64,000 nt of DNA from Shewanella vesiculosa (GTDB lineage: Bacteria; Pseudomonadota; Gammaproteobacteria; Enterobacterales; Shewanellaceae), in NCBI RefSeq assembly GCF_021560015.1, contig NZ_CP073588.1, positions 3,266,001-3,330,000 of the forward strand, written 5' to 3'. Position numbers and translations under genes: made by a program. The first letter of the stretch is position 1, and each line of letters begins with the position of its first letter. Below are positions 21,873 to 32,037 of this stretch, one piece after another. The notes under the pieces were generated by a model that had not been told where the DNA came from, did not search any database, and saw only the letters and a program-made list of their open reading frames with translations.

Positions 21873-23144
21873 ATGTTTGAAATCCCCAAGGACAAAAACC
21901 GTTTCGCGCATATAAAAACGATCTCGATTATTATTATCACATGCATTTCACTCAGTTTTATTGCATTGTTTTTCGGTAAAAATGCCCTTTCAAGTTCATC
22001 ATCAAATTCATCTGGTTCACTCACTGAAGTCAATCAAGGGCCTATGCTCGTCACAGTTTCAGGTTATGGCAAGTTAGTCCCTAAAACCCAACGCGGCATC
22101 AATACCATGAGTAGCGGCCACATTATTGAAGTGTTACAGCAACCTGGAAATGTGGTTAATAAAGGCGATGTGATCATTCAGCTGAATAATCCTAAACTAC
22201 AACGCACAATGGAAACCAGTGAATTAGCTTTACTTGAGCAGCAGTCTAACCTTATACAGATTATGGCCGAATCGCGCCAAGCATTAGATGACCAACAAGG
22301 AAAAATGCGTTTAGCTAAAGTGCGCTTAGCCTTGGCTCAAGCAGAACTTAGTGCCCATGAAAAACTAAAACAAAGCCAAGTGATTTCAGTACTGGATCTT
22401 CATAAGGCACAAGTCGCTTGGGAGCAAGACAACGCCATTTTACAAATGGAAACAAGCCGATTAGACACGCTGCAGCAAACTCGTAAAGCCATCAATAACT
22501 CAGCACAATATCGCTTAGAAAAAGCACAAAAACAGCGAGAACTACTAGTGTCGGAAGTCGAACAACTGTCGATTAGAGCCAGTATGGATGGCATGCTAAC
22601 CGAACTGGCCAACGATCTAGACATTGGCAGGCATTTAGAAGAAGGTCAGATTGTGGGTATGATTGCCGACTTGTCGCAATACTATGCTCGGATCAACATT
22701 ACCGCTAATGATGCTGAATTTGTTATCCCTGGTTTACCTGCAAAAGTAGCCATAAAAGGCATTGATATTGTCGGAAATGTTACCCGAGTAGAACCTACAG
22801 TTAATAATGGCAGCGTTGAAATAGACATTAGCTTTAACGGCAACTTACCTTCCTCTGTGAGACCCAATATTGATGTCAATGCCATCATTGAAATAGCAGA
22901 CCACCAAAATACTTTAGTGATAAAACGCCCTGTTGGAGTTATTCGTGGGCATCGTCAATATTCTTTCTTTGTCCTAAATGATGAACTTGAACAATTTGAA
23001 AAGCGTGACATCAGCATAGGTGATATTGCTGGAGAGCAAGCACAAGTCACCACAGGACTTCATCAAGGCGAACGTCTTTTATTGCAAGTACCTAACCGCC
23101 TACAAGATAGAATTCAGTTTAGTGAAGGAGAACTATATGACTAA
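21873..23144 (+). CDS. Periplasmic adaptor of an ABC exporter (MacA/HlyD-like)
   Basis: A 423-residue membrane fusion protein. One N-terminal TM helix (IIIITCISLSFIALFFG), a split lipoyl domain (GHIIEVLQQPGNVVNKGDVIIQL), a long coiled-coil hairpin (about residues 105-235), the second lipoyl half (RASMDGMLTELAND), then beta-barrel and membrane-proximal parts. It would join the downstream ATPase/permease to an outer-membrane channel; no TolC-like gene is present here. Its stop overlaps the next start by eight bases. Confidence 0.88.
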   Translation: MFEIPKDKNRFAHIKTISIIIITCISLSFIALFFGKNALSSSSSNSSGSLTEVNQGPMLVTVSGYGKLVPKTQRGINTMSSGHIIEVLQQPGNVVNKGDVIIQLNNPKLQRTMETSELALLEQQSNLIQIMAESRQALDDQQGKMRLAKVRLALAQAELSAHEKLKQSQVISVLDLHKAQVAWEQDNAILQMETSRLDTLQQTRKAINNSAQYRLEKAQKQRELLVSEVEQLSIRASMDGMLTELANDLDIGRHLEEGQIVGMIADLSQYYARINITANDAEFVIPGLPAKVAIKGIDIVGNVTRVEPTVNNGSVEIDISFNGNLPSSVRPNIDVNAIIEIADHQNTLVIKRPVGVIRGHRQYSFFVLNDELEQFEKRDISIGDIAGEQAQVTTGLHQGERLLLQVPNRLQDRIQFSEGELYD

Positions 23145-23844
23145 TAACGTGATTAGCCTAACTGGATTGAATAAGTCGTTTCAGCATCATTCAGGTGACA
23201 ACTCGGTATTAAAGCAAATTAGCCTGCAGATAAAAACCGGTGAAATGATTGCGATTCTGGGGGCTTCTGGCAGTGGAAAATCTACCTTACTGTCTATTCT
23301 TGGATTACTCGATGTAGCTGATACGGGGAGTTACCATCTGTGCAATCAAGACGTAAGTGCATTATCAGCATATCAATTAAGCCAATTACGAAATCAACAT
23401 ATTGGCTGGGTATTTCAAAATTTCAATCTGATTGCCGATATGACAGTCGCTGAAAATCTCGCAGTACCGTTACGTTTTAACCCCGCCATCAAAGCAACTC
23501 AATACTCTGAACGAATAAATGATGTTCTGGCCAAAGTCGGTTTAAGTGATCGAGCCTCGTTTTATCCTGATCAGCTCTCTGGTGGACAACAACAGCGTGT
23601 TGCCATTGCTAGGGCACTGATCTGCCAACCTGATATTTTATTATGCGACGAACCTACAGGTAATTTGGATTCAAACAACGCCGCAAAAATTATGACTTTA
23701 TTAGGAAATCTGCATAAAGAAGGCAAAACAGTATTGATTATAACCCACGACAACACTGTCGCTGCATGCTGTCAAAAAGCTTATAAAATGCATGATGGTG
23801 AGCTTTCTCCTCTTGAAGATGAGGAGTATAGACGTGTTGTTTGA
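23137..23844 (+). CDS. ABC transporter ATPase (MacB/LolD type)
   Basis: About 235 residues. Walker A is GASGSGKST near residues 42-50, the signature LSGGQQQRVAIARAL, Walker B ILLCDEPTGNLDS, and the H-loop VLIITHD. This set and VFQNFNLIADMTVAENLAVPL are typical of the MacB/LolD/FtsE branch. I chose the ATG at 23137, preceded by GAAGGAGAAC and overlapping the adaptor gene. The permease gene starts inside its 3' end. Confidence 0.93.
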   Translation: MTNNVISLTGLNKSFQHHSGDNSVLKQISLQIKTGEMIAILGASGSGKSTLLSILGLLDVADTGSYHLCNQDVSALSAYQLSQLRNQHIGWVFQNFNLIADMTVAENLAVPLRFNPAIKATQYSERINDVLAKVGLSDRASFYPDQLSGGQQQRVAIARALICQPDILLCDEPTGNLDSNNAAKIMTLLGNLHKEGKTVLIITHDNTVAACCQKAYKMHDGELSPLEDEEYRRVV

Positions 23845-26209
23845 TGTCAAATATGGCTGGCGAAAATGGCGTGGCCAGCGTGGTATATGGGCAGTATTAA
23901 TCATCAGCCTATGCTTTTTTTGCAGTTTAATTGGTTTTGTGACTAACCTACTGTGGTTATTAAGTAGTGATAGACCGCAATGGGTAAACCAAACTTCACC
24001 CTTGATAACCGTGGCGAATCAAGATTTTAATGGCAACCTTCAACCAACATCTGAATATGATATTGCCTTATTGCAGCAATTATCAGCAGTACAAACTGTC
24101 GCTAGCGTGGCGGTACAAACAGCAGTGGTCACTGTCGGGATAAAAGAAATACCTGGTTTACGGATTGGCTTTTACACCGACACCTTATTACCGTTACTTG
24201 GCTTACCAGAGCCTTTTTCGCAACAAGGATTTGAAGCCAAAAAGGCTATACTCTCGTCGCAGTTTTGGCACAAACATACCAATGCCAAAGCACTATCGCA
24301 GCTGTCACTGTATTATCAAAACCAAGTATTACCTATTGCGGGTGTGGCGCCTGCATCAATGGATAAATTGGGTAATATTCAAATTGACCTATGGTTACCA
24401 GACAGCTATTTACTGTTAGATGTGCCACAAATGTTTACTGATAATCCAGCGCTTTATATCAATAGTAAGGGGAATAGATATGGTTTCGCTTTATTGAATA
24501 AAGCGATTCCTATTACTCAGTTACAGCAAGCATATTCAACCCTAAGACAACAAACGCCGCGTCCGCAAGGTGGGTTTATTGATAGTCAATTTACATCATG
24601 GTTAATTGACGGTGTAGAGCTTAAGCCAATTGAACGTGACATGTTGCATAAACAGGCTTGGATATTAATGGTTTTATTAGTCTGTTTTGGATTTATTATT
24701 TTTAGCAGCATAGTGTCGGCCTACATGCAGCAAGGGATAGTGCGTCAATCTGAAATGCAGTTAAAGTTGGCATTAGGTGGCGATAAAAAACAACTAATAA
24801 GTCAGTTGTTTAAAGAAAATATTCCCGCATTCGCTGCTCTGATTATTATTGCGCCAATATTAGGTTATGGTATTTTGCAATATGTCAGTCTTATTCCTGT
24901 TTACCGAAGCTATTTCGATACTGGTTTATCATTTAATCTCGGTTTATGGGTCGCGGCAGTAACGATATCGGTTAGTTTATATTGGCTTTGTGCACAAATT
25001 CCGATGCTGGGTATTATGACCACGCAGTTTAGCCGAGGCCAACGCGGACAAATGACCAAAGCACAACAGCGTATGAGCCAGTTAACCTTAGTGGCTCAAC
25101 TCACTGTGATAGTAAGCGTTATCATCTTATCCTTGGTGCTGTCTTTTTCTGAATGGCAGAAATATCAGAAAGTCAGCTTTTTACCCGATCTATACAGTTA
25201 CGAGCCCAAGGTAACCAGTCCATTATCGTTAGCACTTACTGCGCAGCAATTAGAGGATCAATGGCAAGTTGCAGGCAAAGCAGTGGCTTTGTCCTCGGCG
25301 AGGTTCACCGCCTTAGGTGATCAAGGATTACAATATAATACGTCGAATAATTCAGGGATAAGCAAGCCAATAAATGGCCTTTATGTCTCAAGTAATTTTT
25401 TTGACTTGCTGGGCATAAAATATCTTATCCCGGCAACACTAACGACTAATAGCGTGACAGTAAATCGAACGATGGCAAGCCAGCTAGCCGACGAATTAAA
25501 CTTAAATCATTGGCAAGACATACAAGGGATAACACTCAATGTGACGGGGTTTTATTACCAAAAACAATTCACCATTACAGCCATTGTTGAAGATCAACTT
25601 CATTTTGGCCTTAATCAAAGTCCATCACCTATCATGTATTTGCATTTAAGTGCGCAAAACCCGCTGTTCGCTCATCGCATTGCGCCAGTTTTTTATAGTC
25701 ATACAGCCAACCCTGAACTCGTTGGGTCGCGTATAAATGAATGGGCCTCTTTGCAATCGACTCATTTAAGCTATATATCCAATGGCACTTTGGCACAACA
25801 AATTATCAATACCGATCCTGCAGGCAAATTATTATTTATGACCTCGTTTGCAATGGCGATAATGATATTTCTTCTGGTTGTTTTCACCTTGTACTATCGT
25901 TTTCATTTTGCCGTTAAAGTACAGCAACTCAAGTTGGCAATTTTACTGGCCGTCGGTGGACAAAAAAATACACTAATGTTGCACATCATTCGGCTCAACG
26001 TCAGTCTAATGGCGATTGCAGCTCTGTGTGCAGGCATACTGATGCTCGCAATAGATGACTACAGCATAAGCCTATTAGGGGTATCAATGTGGCAACCTAT
26101 GTTATGGCTATATGGGATTGTGTTTTGCACTTTACTGATTATTGCAATTACATTTTTGGCCGCTAAACGCATCTTACGCCACAGTATTAGCCGGTTATTA
26201 CAAGGATAA
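23834..26209 (+). CDS. ABC exporter permease with two FtsX-like halves
   Basis: About 791 residues. An N-terminal TM helix (GIWAVLIISLCFFCSLIGFVTN) is followed by a periplasmic MacB-type domain, three helices around residues 265-390, then a second cycle of helix, periplasmic domain and three C-terminal helices (LFMTSFAMAIMIFLLVVFTLYY onward). MacB and LolC/E have one such unit; the duplicated form is the MacB-like FtsX permease seen in peptide or antibiotic export loci. The start is GTG at 23834 with GAGGAG at 23821. Substrate unknown. Confidence 0.85.
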   Translation: MLFDVKYGWRKWRGQRGIWAVLIISLCFFCSLIGFVTNLLWLLSSDRPQWVNQTSPLITVANQDFNGNLQPTSEYDIALLQQLSAVQTVASVAVQTAVVTVGIKEIPGLRIGFYTDTLLPLLGLPEPFSQQGFEAKKAILSSQFWHKHTNAKALSQLSLYYQNQVLPIAGVAPASMDKLGNIQIDLWLPDSYLLLDVPQMFTDNPALYINSKGNRYGFALLNKAIPITQLQQAYSTLRQQTPRPQGGFIDSQFTSWLIDGVELKPIERDMLHKQAWILMVLLVCFGFIIFSSIVSAYMQQGIVRQSEMQLKLALGGDKKQLISQLFKENIPAFAALIIIAPILGYGILQYVSLIPVYRSYFDTGLSFNLGLWVAAVTISVSLYWLCAQIPMLGIMTTQFSRGQRGQMTKAQQRMSQLTLVAQLTVIVSVIILSLVLSFSEWQKYQKVSFLPDLYSYEPKVTSPLSLALTAQQLEDQWQVAGKAVALSSARFTALGDQGLQYNTSNNSGISKPINGLYVSSNFFDLLGIKYLIPATLTTNSVTVNRTMASQLADELNLNHWQDIQGITLNVTGFYYQKQFTITAIVEDQLHFGLNQSPSPIMYLHLSAQNPLFAHRIAPVFYSHTANPELVGSRINEWASLQSTHLSYISNGTLAQQIINTDPAGKLLFMTSFAMAIMIFLLVVFTLYYRFHFAVKVQQLKLAILLAVGGQKNTLMLHIIRLNVSLMAIAALCAGILMLAIDDYSISLLGVSMWQPMLWLYGIVFCTLLIIAITFLAAKRILRHSISRLLQG

Positions 26210-26414
26210 TGATAAGTCGTTATCCATCACCTCATTAACCCTAAATAGTTTAATGAAAGACAACTTATGTAACTATCCAGTACTATTTATGCGATAAACA
26301 AACATTTACAGCTATTTAGTTACAATTTCTGCCACAATCAGCTATTCAAATTTAAGCGATTACACTTCATACTGAGTCATTGCTGGTATCAATTTAGTGT
26401 TTAAAGGATATGTC

Positions 26415-27140
26415 ATGGGCCAAGAAACCTCGAAGATTCTCGTTGTCGATGACGACATGAGATTACGTTCATTATTAGAACGTTACTTGATAGAGCAAGG
26501 CTTCCAAGTTCGTAGTGCTGCGAATGCAGAACAAATGGATAGATTACTTGAGCGCGAAAACTTTCACCTTTTAGTACTTGATCTGATGCTACCCGGTGAA
26601 GATGGTTTATCGATTTGTCGGCGCTTGCGCCAACAAGAAAACCCTATTCCGATTGTGATGTTAACCGCCAAAGGCGATGAAGTAGACCGAATTATTGGCC
26701 TAGAACTGGGCGCCGATGACTACTTACCAAAACCCTTTAACCCGCGTGAATTGTTAGCGCGCATTAAAGCGGTAATGCGTCGTCAAATAACCGAAGTCCC
26801 TGGAGCACCAGCTCAACAAGAAGAAATGATTGAATTTGGTGAGTTTTCACTAAATCTTGCCACCCGTGAAATGTTTCATGGTGATGAAAGCATTGCCCTG
26901 ACCAGCGGTGAATTTGCAGTACTTAAAGTGCTGGTTAACCACCCTAGAGAGCCATTATCGCGTGACAAGCTGATGAACCTTGCTCGAGGGCGTGATTATT
27001 CGGCACTTGAGCGTTCTATTGATGTGCAGGTTTCACGCCTACGCCGTTTAATTGAGAAAGATGCAGCTAACCCACGCTATATCCAAACGGTTTGGGGCTT
27101 AGGTTATGTATTTGTCCCCGACGGCACCACACGTAAATAA
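26415..27140 (+). CDS. ompR: Osmoregulation response regulator
   Basis: About 241 residues. An N-terminal receiver domain has the acidic pocket VVDDD, the phosphorylated Asp in LLVLDLMLPGEDG and Lys in YLPKPFNPRELLARI; the C-terminal winged helix has the OmpR signature (EFAVLKVLVNHPREPLSRDKL, IDVQVSRLRRLIE, YIQTVWGLGYVFVP). In-frame GTG at 26397 is also open, but the ATG at 26415 with AAAGGA upstream is the natural start. It sits three bases before envZ. Confidence 0.95.
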   Translation: MGQETSKILVVDDDMRLRSLLERYLIEQGFQVRSAANAEQMDRLLERENFHLLVLDLMLPGEDGLSICRRLRQQENPIPIVMLTAKGDEVDRIIGLELGADDYLPKPFNPRELLARIKAVMRRQITEVPGAPAQQEEMIEFGEFSLNLATREMFHGDESIALTSGEFAVLKVLVNHPREPLSRDKLMNLARGRDYSALERSIDVQVSRLRRLIEKDAANPRYIQTVWGLGYVFVPDGTTRK

Positions 27141-27143
27141 GTC

Positions 27144-28475
27144 ATGGAACTTAAGTTAAAATGGTGGCAACGCTTTTTACCCCGCAGCGCTTTTAGCCAG
27201 ACCGTATTGTTGATTGGCAGTTTACTGCTGATCAATCAATTGGTGTCTTATTGGTCTGTCGCCGTTTACTTTATCAAACCCAGTTATGAACAAATTAACC
27301 AACTGATCGCCCGCCAAATCAATATTTTATTTGTCGATGGTGTTGATGTTGGCCGTGAACATCTCACCATGGTTGATGCCTTAAATGCCAAAGTGCGTGA
27401 CGATGGCATGACAGTTTATAATCTTAAACAAGCTCAAGAAGCGGGACTGAACCAAGCCACTTATTACAGCTTTTTATCTGAGCAAATGTCGGTATATCTG
27501 GGCGGTGAAGCTGAAGTGCGTTTTTCGCAAGGTGAAAAACTCAATGTGTGGATTAAGCCACCACAAGCACCGACGTTATGGATTAAAGTGCCGCTGAGCA
27601 GTATTAACGAGTCAGATTTATCGCCATTAACGCTGTATTTATTAGTTATTGGTGGGCTCAGTGTCGCCGGAGGCTGGTTGTTTGCACGGCGACAAAACAG
27701 ACCGTTAAAACGACTGCAAAAAGCTGCCGTCGCGGTATCTAAAGGTGATTTTCCGCCAACGTTACCATTAAGCGGCTCTACCGAGATTGTTGAAGTAACT
27801 CATGCATTTAACCAAATGGCCAACAGCATGAAGCAACTTGAGCAAGACCGTGCCCTACTGATGGCTGGAATTTCTCACGATTTACGCACTCCGTTAACCC
27901 GCATTCGCTTAGCATCTGAAATGATGGTAGAAGATGATCAGTATCTAAAAGAAGGCATAGTCACCGATATTGAAGACATGGATGCGATTATTAACCAATT
28001 TATTGCATACATTCGTAACGACCAAGAAGGCGTTCGTGAGCCTGACCAAATCAACCGCTTAATCCAAGAAATTAGCCAACAAGAGTCACATCGTGAAGAA
28101 ACCCTCGAATTATCATTAGCCGATTGTCCTGACATCGCCATTAATAGTGTAGCGATCAAACGGGTGCTGAGTAATTTGGTTGAAAATGCTTTCCGTTATG
28201 GCAATGGCTGGATAAAAATAAGCTCTTATCATCAAGGTAATACAGTATGTTTTAGTGTTGAAGATAATGGCCCCGGCATTGATGAAACCAAAGTCGAGTC
28301 ACTGTTTCAACCCTTTACCCAAGGCGACTCAGCTCGTGGCAGTGTGGGCTCAGGCTTAGGTTTAGCCATTATTAAGCGCATTGTCGATCGTCATCATGGC
28401 AATATTCAATTGTCTAATCGCCCCCAAGGCGGCCTGAAAGCACTCGTATCACTGCCGATAATCGATAAAAACTAA
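27144..28475 (+). CDS. envZ: Osmosensor histidine kinase
   Basis: A 443-residue inner-membrane kinase partner of OmpR. TM1 is near residues 18-38, then a periplasmic region, TM2 ([20 protein letters not shown]), HAMP ([21 protein letters not shown]), the dimerisation H-box [17 protein letters not shown] with the phospho-His, N-box ([11 protein letters not shown]) and G-boxes ([21 protein letters not shown]). Immediately downstream of ompR, so one operon. Confidence 0.95.
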   Translation: MELKLKWWQRFLPRSAFSQTVLLIGSLLLINQLVSYWSVAVYFIKPSYEQINQLIARQINILFVDGVDVGREHLTMVDALNAKVRDDGMTVYNLKQAQEAGLNQATYYSFLSEQMSVYLGGEAEVRFSQGEKLNVWIKPPQAPTLWIKVPLSSINESDLSPLTLYLLVIGGLSVAGGWLFARRQNRPLKRLQKAAVAVSKGDFPPTLPLSGSTEIVEVTHAFNQMANSMKQLEQDRALLMAGISHDLRTPLTRIRLASEMMVEDDQYLKEGIVTDIEDMDAIINQFIAYIRNDQEGVREPDQINRLIQEISQQESHREETLELSLADCPDIAINSVAIKRVLSNLVENAFRYGNGWIKISSYHQGNTVCFSVEDNGPGIDETKVESLFQPFTQGDSARGSVGSGLGLAIIKRIVDRHHGNIQLSNRPQGGLKALVSLPIIDKN

Positions 28476-28599
28476 TATCACTAAACTGATGTTATGACCT
28501 ATTTTCGGCCTATCTTAAACAACCTTCACTGCGCAACACAAACTGTAACATTAGTGCCATAAAATACACATAATGGTCTTTCTGTTAAGTTTGGATAGC

Positions 28600-30555
28600 A
28601 TGAAAATATCAACTTTATCCCTCGGTGCATCGGCATTATTATTAATACTTGCAGCCTTATTAGCGGCAACAGTGCTATGGAGTAACCAGCAACGACAAGC
28701 GAGCGAACAGCTCAATCAAAATTTACAGCAAATCCAACACACCTTTCAGTTCGATGTACGCAATAATATAAGTAACTACCTACAAACTGGGCAAAGCAAC
28801 TACCTCGAACAAGCGCGTACCGATATTATAGGTATCACCAACAGCATTAACCAATTACATCAGGCACATCCGCAGCTAGATAGCACCTCGTTAACTGAGT
28901 TAATGACTCAGCTGATCAGCGACTTAGACACTAAATATCGTGCTGCTGGCAAACTAGCAGGTAATCCACGTCAATTGTTAGCATTTGCTGAATCAGAAAT
29001 GCTCAACTACGCTCGCAGCCTAACCCGCTATGCTCAATCGGCCCCACAAGACAACAGCGATGCTCAGCAATATTTAGCGCTTACGCTGGAATTACCCAGC
29101 TTGGTTTATCAATTATCACAGCTAACCCAAACCTTACTAATAGACCAAGATACGGGCGTAATCAACAGTGTTAACTTCTCTATAAGTGCGCTTAATACTT
29201 GGCATGATGATTTGCAAAAACTGCCATTATTAGGCATTTACCGCACTGAGGAAGTCGATGAGTTTGCCTTAGGTGATGATGAGCCCGAGCGAGTTGAAAT
29301 TGGCGAAACGCCTCGCTCAGAATTACTCAGCTTAACCCAGCGCTACAGTAAAGAGGTTGCCAATACCAAGCAAATGCAAACCGATATTCAAGCGGTACAA
29401 AAGGCGCTAATGAATGCGACTAGCCAAGTCGAGCAGCAATTAGTGTCTCTGGCCGATATACAGACAGCAACTGACCAACAATTAAAGCGCAACTTACAAT
29501 GGTTGCTGTATGGCATGGTGACCTTGCTGGCACTGTTTTCAGTGATTTATTTAATCTTACAACAGCGCAGAGTTGTAGCGCCGTTAAAACGCTTAAATCG
29601 TGCTTTTTCTATGTTAAGTGAGTCTAACCAACGTGAACCGCTCCCCGTAACAAGCCAATGTGAGACAGGCCAAATTGCGGCGCATTTTAATCGACTACTG
29701 CAACGATTTGAGCAAGAGGATGAGCAGCAAAAACACAATATGACCCAAGTGTCGCACTCATTAAGCGAATTAGTTGCCAGAATAGGCTCATTATCAAATA
29801 GCACCCAGCAAACGCAAACCGTGGTGCAGCAAGCACAAGGGCAAACCGCTGATTTAATTGCGCTAGCCGAATTAGTAAACCGGTCGTCTAGTGAGTTAAC
29901 TGACAGCGCCCAACAGACCATGAATGACATGCTCGCCAGCCAGCAAGAAGCGCAAGGTGTGTTGACGGCAACCGAAAATACCCTGACTACAGTCAACCAA
30001 TGTAACCGTTCACTAACCCAGCTAAGTACCTCTGTCGCTGATGCCGCTAAAATTGTTGATGTGATTGGTAATATTGCCGATCAAACTAACTTATTGGCAC
30101 TCAATGCTGCTATTGAAGCCGCAAGAGCGGGCGAACAAGGCCGTGGATTTGCGGTCGTAGCCGATGAGGTGCGTAACTTATCTCATCGAACTCAGTTATC
30201 GCTTAAAGATATTATGGCGATATTGACCCAATTAACGACCTCTAATGCTGCGCTCAGTAGCAGCGTTAATGACATTAGCCAAGCATCTGAACAACAAAAA
30301 ATACGCGCGCAAAGCTTGTTAACAGTGGCTAAGCAAGTACAGCAACAAGCCAGTACTATGGCAAAGAGTGCCAGCCAAGGCAGTGAACACGCTAACCAAC
30401 AAGTGCATCATCTTGATGAGTTTGTAGCAGCCATGGACAATTTACTCCAGCGGGCAAAGCATGCCTTTGAACAAAGTGAGACCATTGCATTAGAAGTGAG
30501 CAACAGTGTCGATAATATCGAACAAAACTTGGGGATTGGTGCGAGTAAGGTTTAA
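28600..30555 (+). CDS. Methyl-accepting chemotaxis protein
   Basis: About 651 residues. TM1 ([20 protein letters not shown]), a periplasmic helical sensor region of about 270 residues rich in Gln and Leu (helical-bundle type), TM2 ([19 protein letters not shown]), HAMP ([19 protein letters not shown]), then the coiled-coil signalling domain with tip [20 protein letters not shown] and [16 protein letters not shown] prefer ATG 28600 over an in-frame one at 28573 because the N-terminus then fits a short positively charged start before TM1. Ligand unknown. It is convergent with the peroxiredoxin gene and shares its terminator. Confidence 0.92.
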   Translation: MKISTLSLGASALLLILAALLAATVLWSNQQRQASEQLNQNLQQIQHTFQFDVRNNISNYLQTGQSNYLEQARTDIIGITNSINQLHQAHPQLDSTSLTELMTQLISDLDTKYRAAGKLAGNPRQLLAFAESEMLNYARSLTRYAQSAPQDNSDAQQYLALTLELPSLVYQLSQLTQTLLIDQDTGVINSVNFSISALNTWHDDLQKLPLLGIYRTEEVDEFALGDDEPERVEIGETPRSELLSLTQRYSKEVANTKQMQTDIQAVQKALMNATSQVEQQLVSLADIQTATDQQLKRNLQWLLYGMVTLLALFSVIYLILQQRRVVAPLKRLNRAFSMLSESNQREPLPVTSQCETGQIAAHFNRLLQRFEQEDEQQKHNMTQVSHSLSELVARIGSLSNSTQQTQTVVQQAQGQTADLIALAELVNRSSSELTDSAQQTMNDMLASQQEAQGVLTATENTLTTVNQCNRSLTQLSTSVADAAKIVDVIGNIADQTNLLALNAAIEAARAGEQGRGFAVVADEVRNLSHRTQLSLKDIMAILTQLTTSNAALSSSVNDISQASEQQKIRAQSLLTVAKQVQQQASTMAKSASQGSEHANQQVHHLDEFVAAMDNLLQRAKHAFEQSETIALEVSNSVDNIEQNLGIGASKV

Positions 30556-30580
30556 ACCTCTAACAGGCTTTTCAAATGTA

Positions 30581-30610
30581 AAAAGGGTGCCACATTCGGC
30601 ACCCTTTTGT
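30581..30610. terminator. Bidirectional terminator between MCP and peroxiredoxin genes
   Basis: Stem AAAAGGGTGCC / GGCACCCTTTT (30581-30591 with 30598-30608), six-base loop. The A and T runs on both sides let it work for both convergent genes. Confidence 0.9.
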
Positions 30611-30636
30611 CATATCATCAAGCTGTTATTAACAGA

Positions 30637-31110
30637 TTATAGTGCAGCCATCACCGCTTCTGCAGTGCTGACTTCAAATGACTTACCTTCTTCAACGTTC
30701 AGTAAAGTCACCACGCCATTGTCAATGACCATTGCATAACGTTGTGAACGAATGCCACCAAAACCTGCGGTATCCATTTCTAAGCCTAATGCTTTAGTAA
30801 AGCTGGCATCACCATCTGCAAGCATCATCAATTCAGATGCATTTTGCGCTTCGCCCCACGCTTTCATAACGAATGCATCATTTACAGCAACACAAGCAAT
30901 AAGATCAACACCTTTAGCTTTGAACTCGTCAGCTAATACAACAAAACCAGGCAAATGCGCTTCTGAACACGTTGGGGTAAATGCACCCGGCACGGCAAAT
31001 AAGACCACTTTTTTACCGGCAAATAATTCAGTTACATCATGGTTAACCATACCGTCTTTAGTCAGTTGGCTTAGGGTAGCTTTTGGTAGAGATTGTCCTT
31101 TAGCGATCAT
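30637..31110 (-). CDS. Prx5-type peroxiredoxin
   Basis: A 157-residue thiol peroxidase that reduces H2O2 and organic peroxides. The peroxidatic Cys lies in the Prx5 motif PGAFTPTCSEAHLPGF (about residue 48), with the conserved Arg in GGIRSQRYAMVIDNG. There is no fused glutaredoxin domain, so it must use a separate reductant. AAGGAA lies just upstream of the ATG at 31110. The DUF2937 gene ends 30 bases upstream on the same strand. Confidence 0.94.
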   Translation of the reverse strand: MIAKGQSLPKATLSQLTKDGMVNHDVTELFAGKKVVLFAVPGAFTPTCSEAHLPGFVVLADEFKAKGVDLIACVAVNDAFVMKAWGEAQNASELMMLADGDASFTKALGLEMDTAGFGGIRSQRYAMVIDNGVVTLLNVEEGKSFEVSTAEAVMAAL

Positions 31111-31140
31111 AATATTTCCTTAACAGTTAAATAAGAAGGG

Positions 31141-31653
31141 TTATCTTGGCGCCAATACTTTACGGCAGCCCAAATATAGAATAGATAATACTGATTCACA
31201 TAGAATCGAGATCAATAGTCCTAACAACATACCTACCGCAATAGCCTCTGGCTTTAACAAAATAACATGCGAATAGTTTTGCCATACTTCAGCCTGAATG
31301 TCTGTTTGCGGTGCGAGAAACACTTGCTGGTAAGGACTATAACTATGTTGACGAAAACGAGTTAATGCATCAGTTAGTAGTACATAACGCTGGTAGATAG
31401 ACTCAATACTCTCACCACCAGCACTGAACACTGGGTCGTTATTCTGTCGATAATGACGGATCAGTTTATTGATATCACCACCAAAAAAACGGTCGGCGTC
31501 ATGCTGAAACTCACCCAAACTCTGCTTCGCCTCTAACTGATGCGCTTCTAGGCGTTGGCCGTATTGGTCAACAAAGCCGGGAACTTGAATGCCAATCAAT
31601 ACGCCACAAACAAACAGCACTAAACGAAGGTAGTCCATTAAATGTTTTATCAT
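31141..31653 (-). CDS. DUF2937 membrane protein
   Basis: A 170-residue protein with an N-terminal TM helix (LMDYLRLVLFVCGVLIGIQVP), a central soluble region with FVDQYGQRLEAHQLEA and a C-terminal TM helix (AIAVGMLLGLLISILCESVLS). This two-helix layout with VPGFVDQYGQR is the DUF2937 pattern common in marine gammaproteobacteria. No known function. Possibly co-transcribed with the peroxiredoxin gene, but each has its own ribosome site. Confidence 0.75.
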   Translation of the reverse strand: MIKHLMDYLRLVLFVCGVLIGIQVPGFVDQYGQRLEAHQLEAKQSLGEFQHDADRFFGGDINKLIRHYRQNNDPVFSAGGESIESIYQRYVLLTDALTRFRQHSYSPYQQVFLAPQTDIQAEVWQNYSHVILLKPEAIAVGMLLGLLISILCESVLSILYLGCRKVLAPR

Positions 31654-31742
31654 GATGTCATCGGTTACGATAAAAATAAATTCACAAACACCACAATATC
31701 ACCTCTCAGTTAACTAAGCATCTTGTATAAAGGGATGTTAAT

Positions 31743-31991
31743 TTACAAGGTTAACCTTGGCTGAATAAACTCAATAAATGCCTAGATCCGCCTAGCCACT
31801 ATTGACGACTTATAATACACAGCATTAATTTGTTCACGTTCTGTTGCGATGATTTTTTCATTCATGAGCATTGGCACTAATCGCCCTGCGGCGAGGTCAT
31901 TTTTAAACAGAAACACCACCAACGGTCGATCGCTGTTAATAAATCCAATACCGCCATAAGATCTGCTGTTACGGCATAAAAAATACACCAA
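31743..31991 (-). pseudogene. Remnant of a LysR-family regulator (C-terminal part)
   Basis: The translation YGGIGFINSD, then DLAAGRLVPMLMN and EQINAVYYKSSIVARRI, matches the way LysR effector domains end (a GIGF stretch, LAxGRLVPLL, then a Tyr-rich strand and RRIRAFIDFL). After RRI there is an in-frame TAG, then AFIEFIQPRLTL and a TAA at 31743-31745, the natural end. No intact N-terminal part lies upstream; the neighbouring intact LysR gene ends at 32038 and is a different protein. I read it as a decayed paralogue. Confidence 0.6.
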
Positions 31992-32037
31992 TAATAATAC
32001 TCAAGGAGCTAGCACTAAGTCCCTGGGTATCGTTAAT

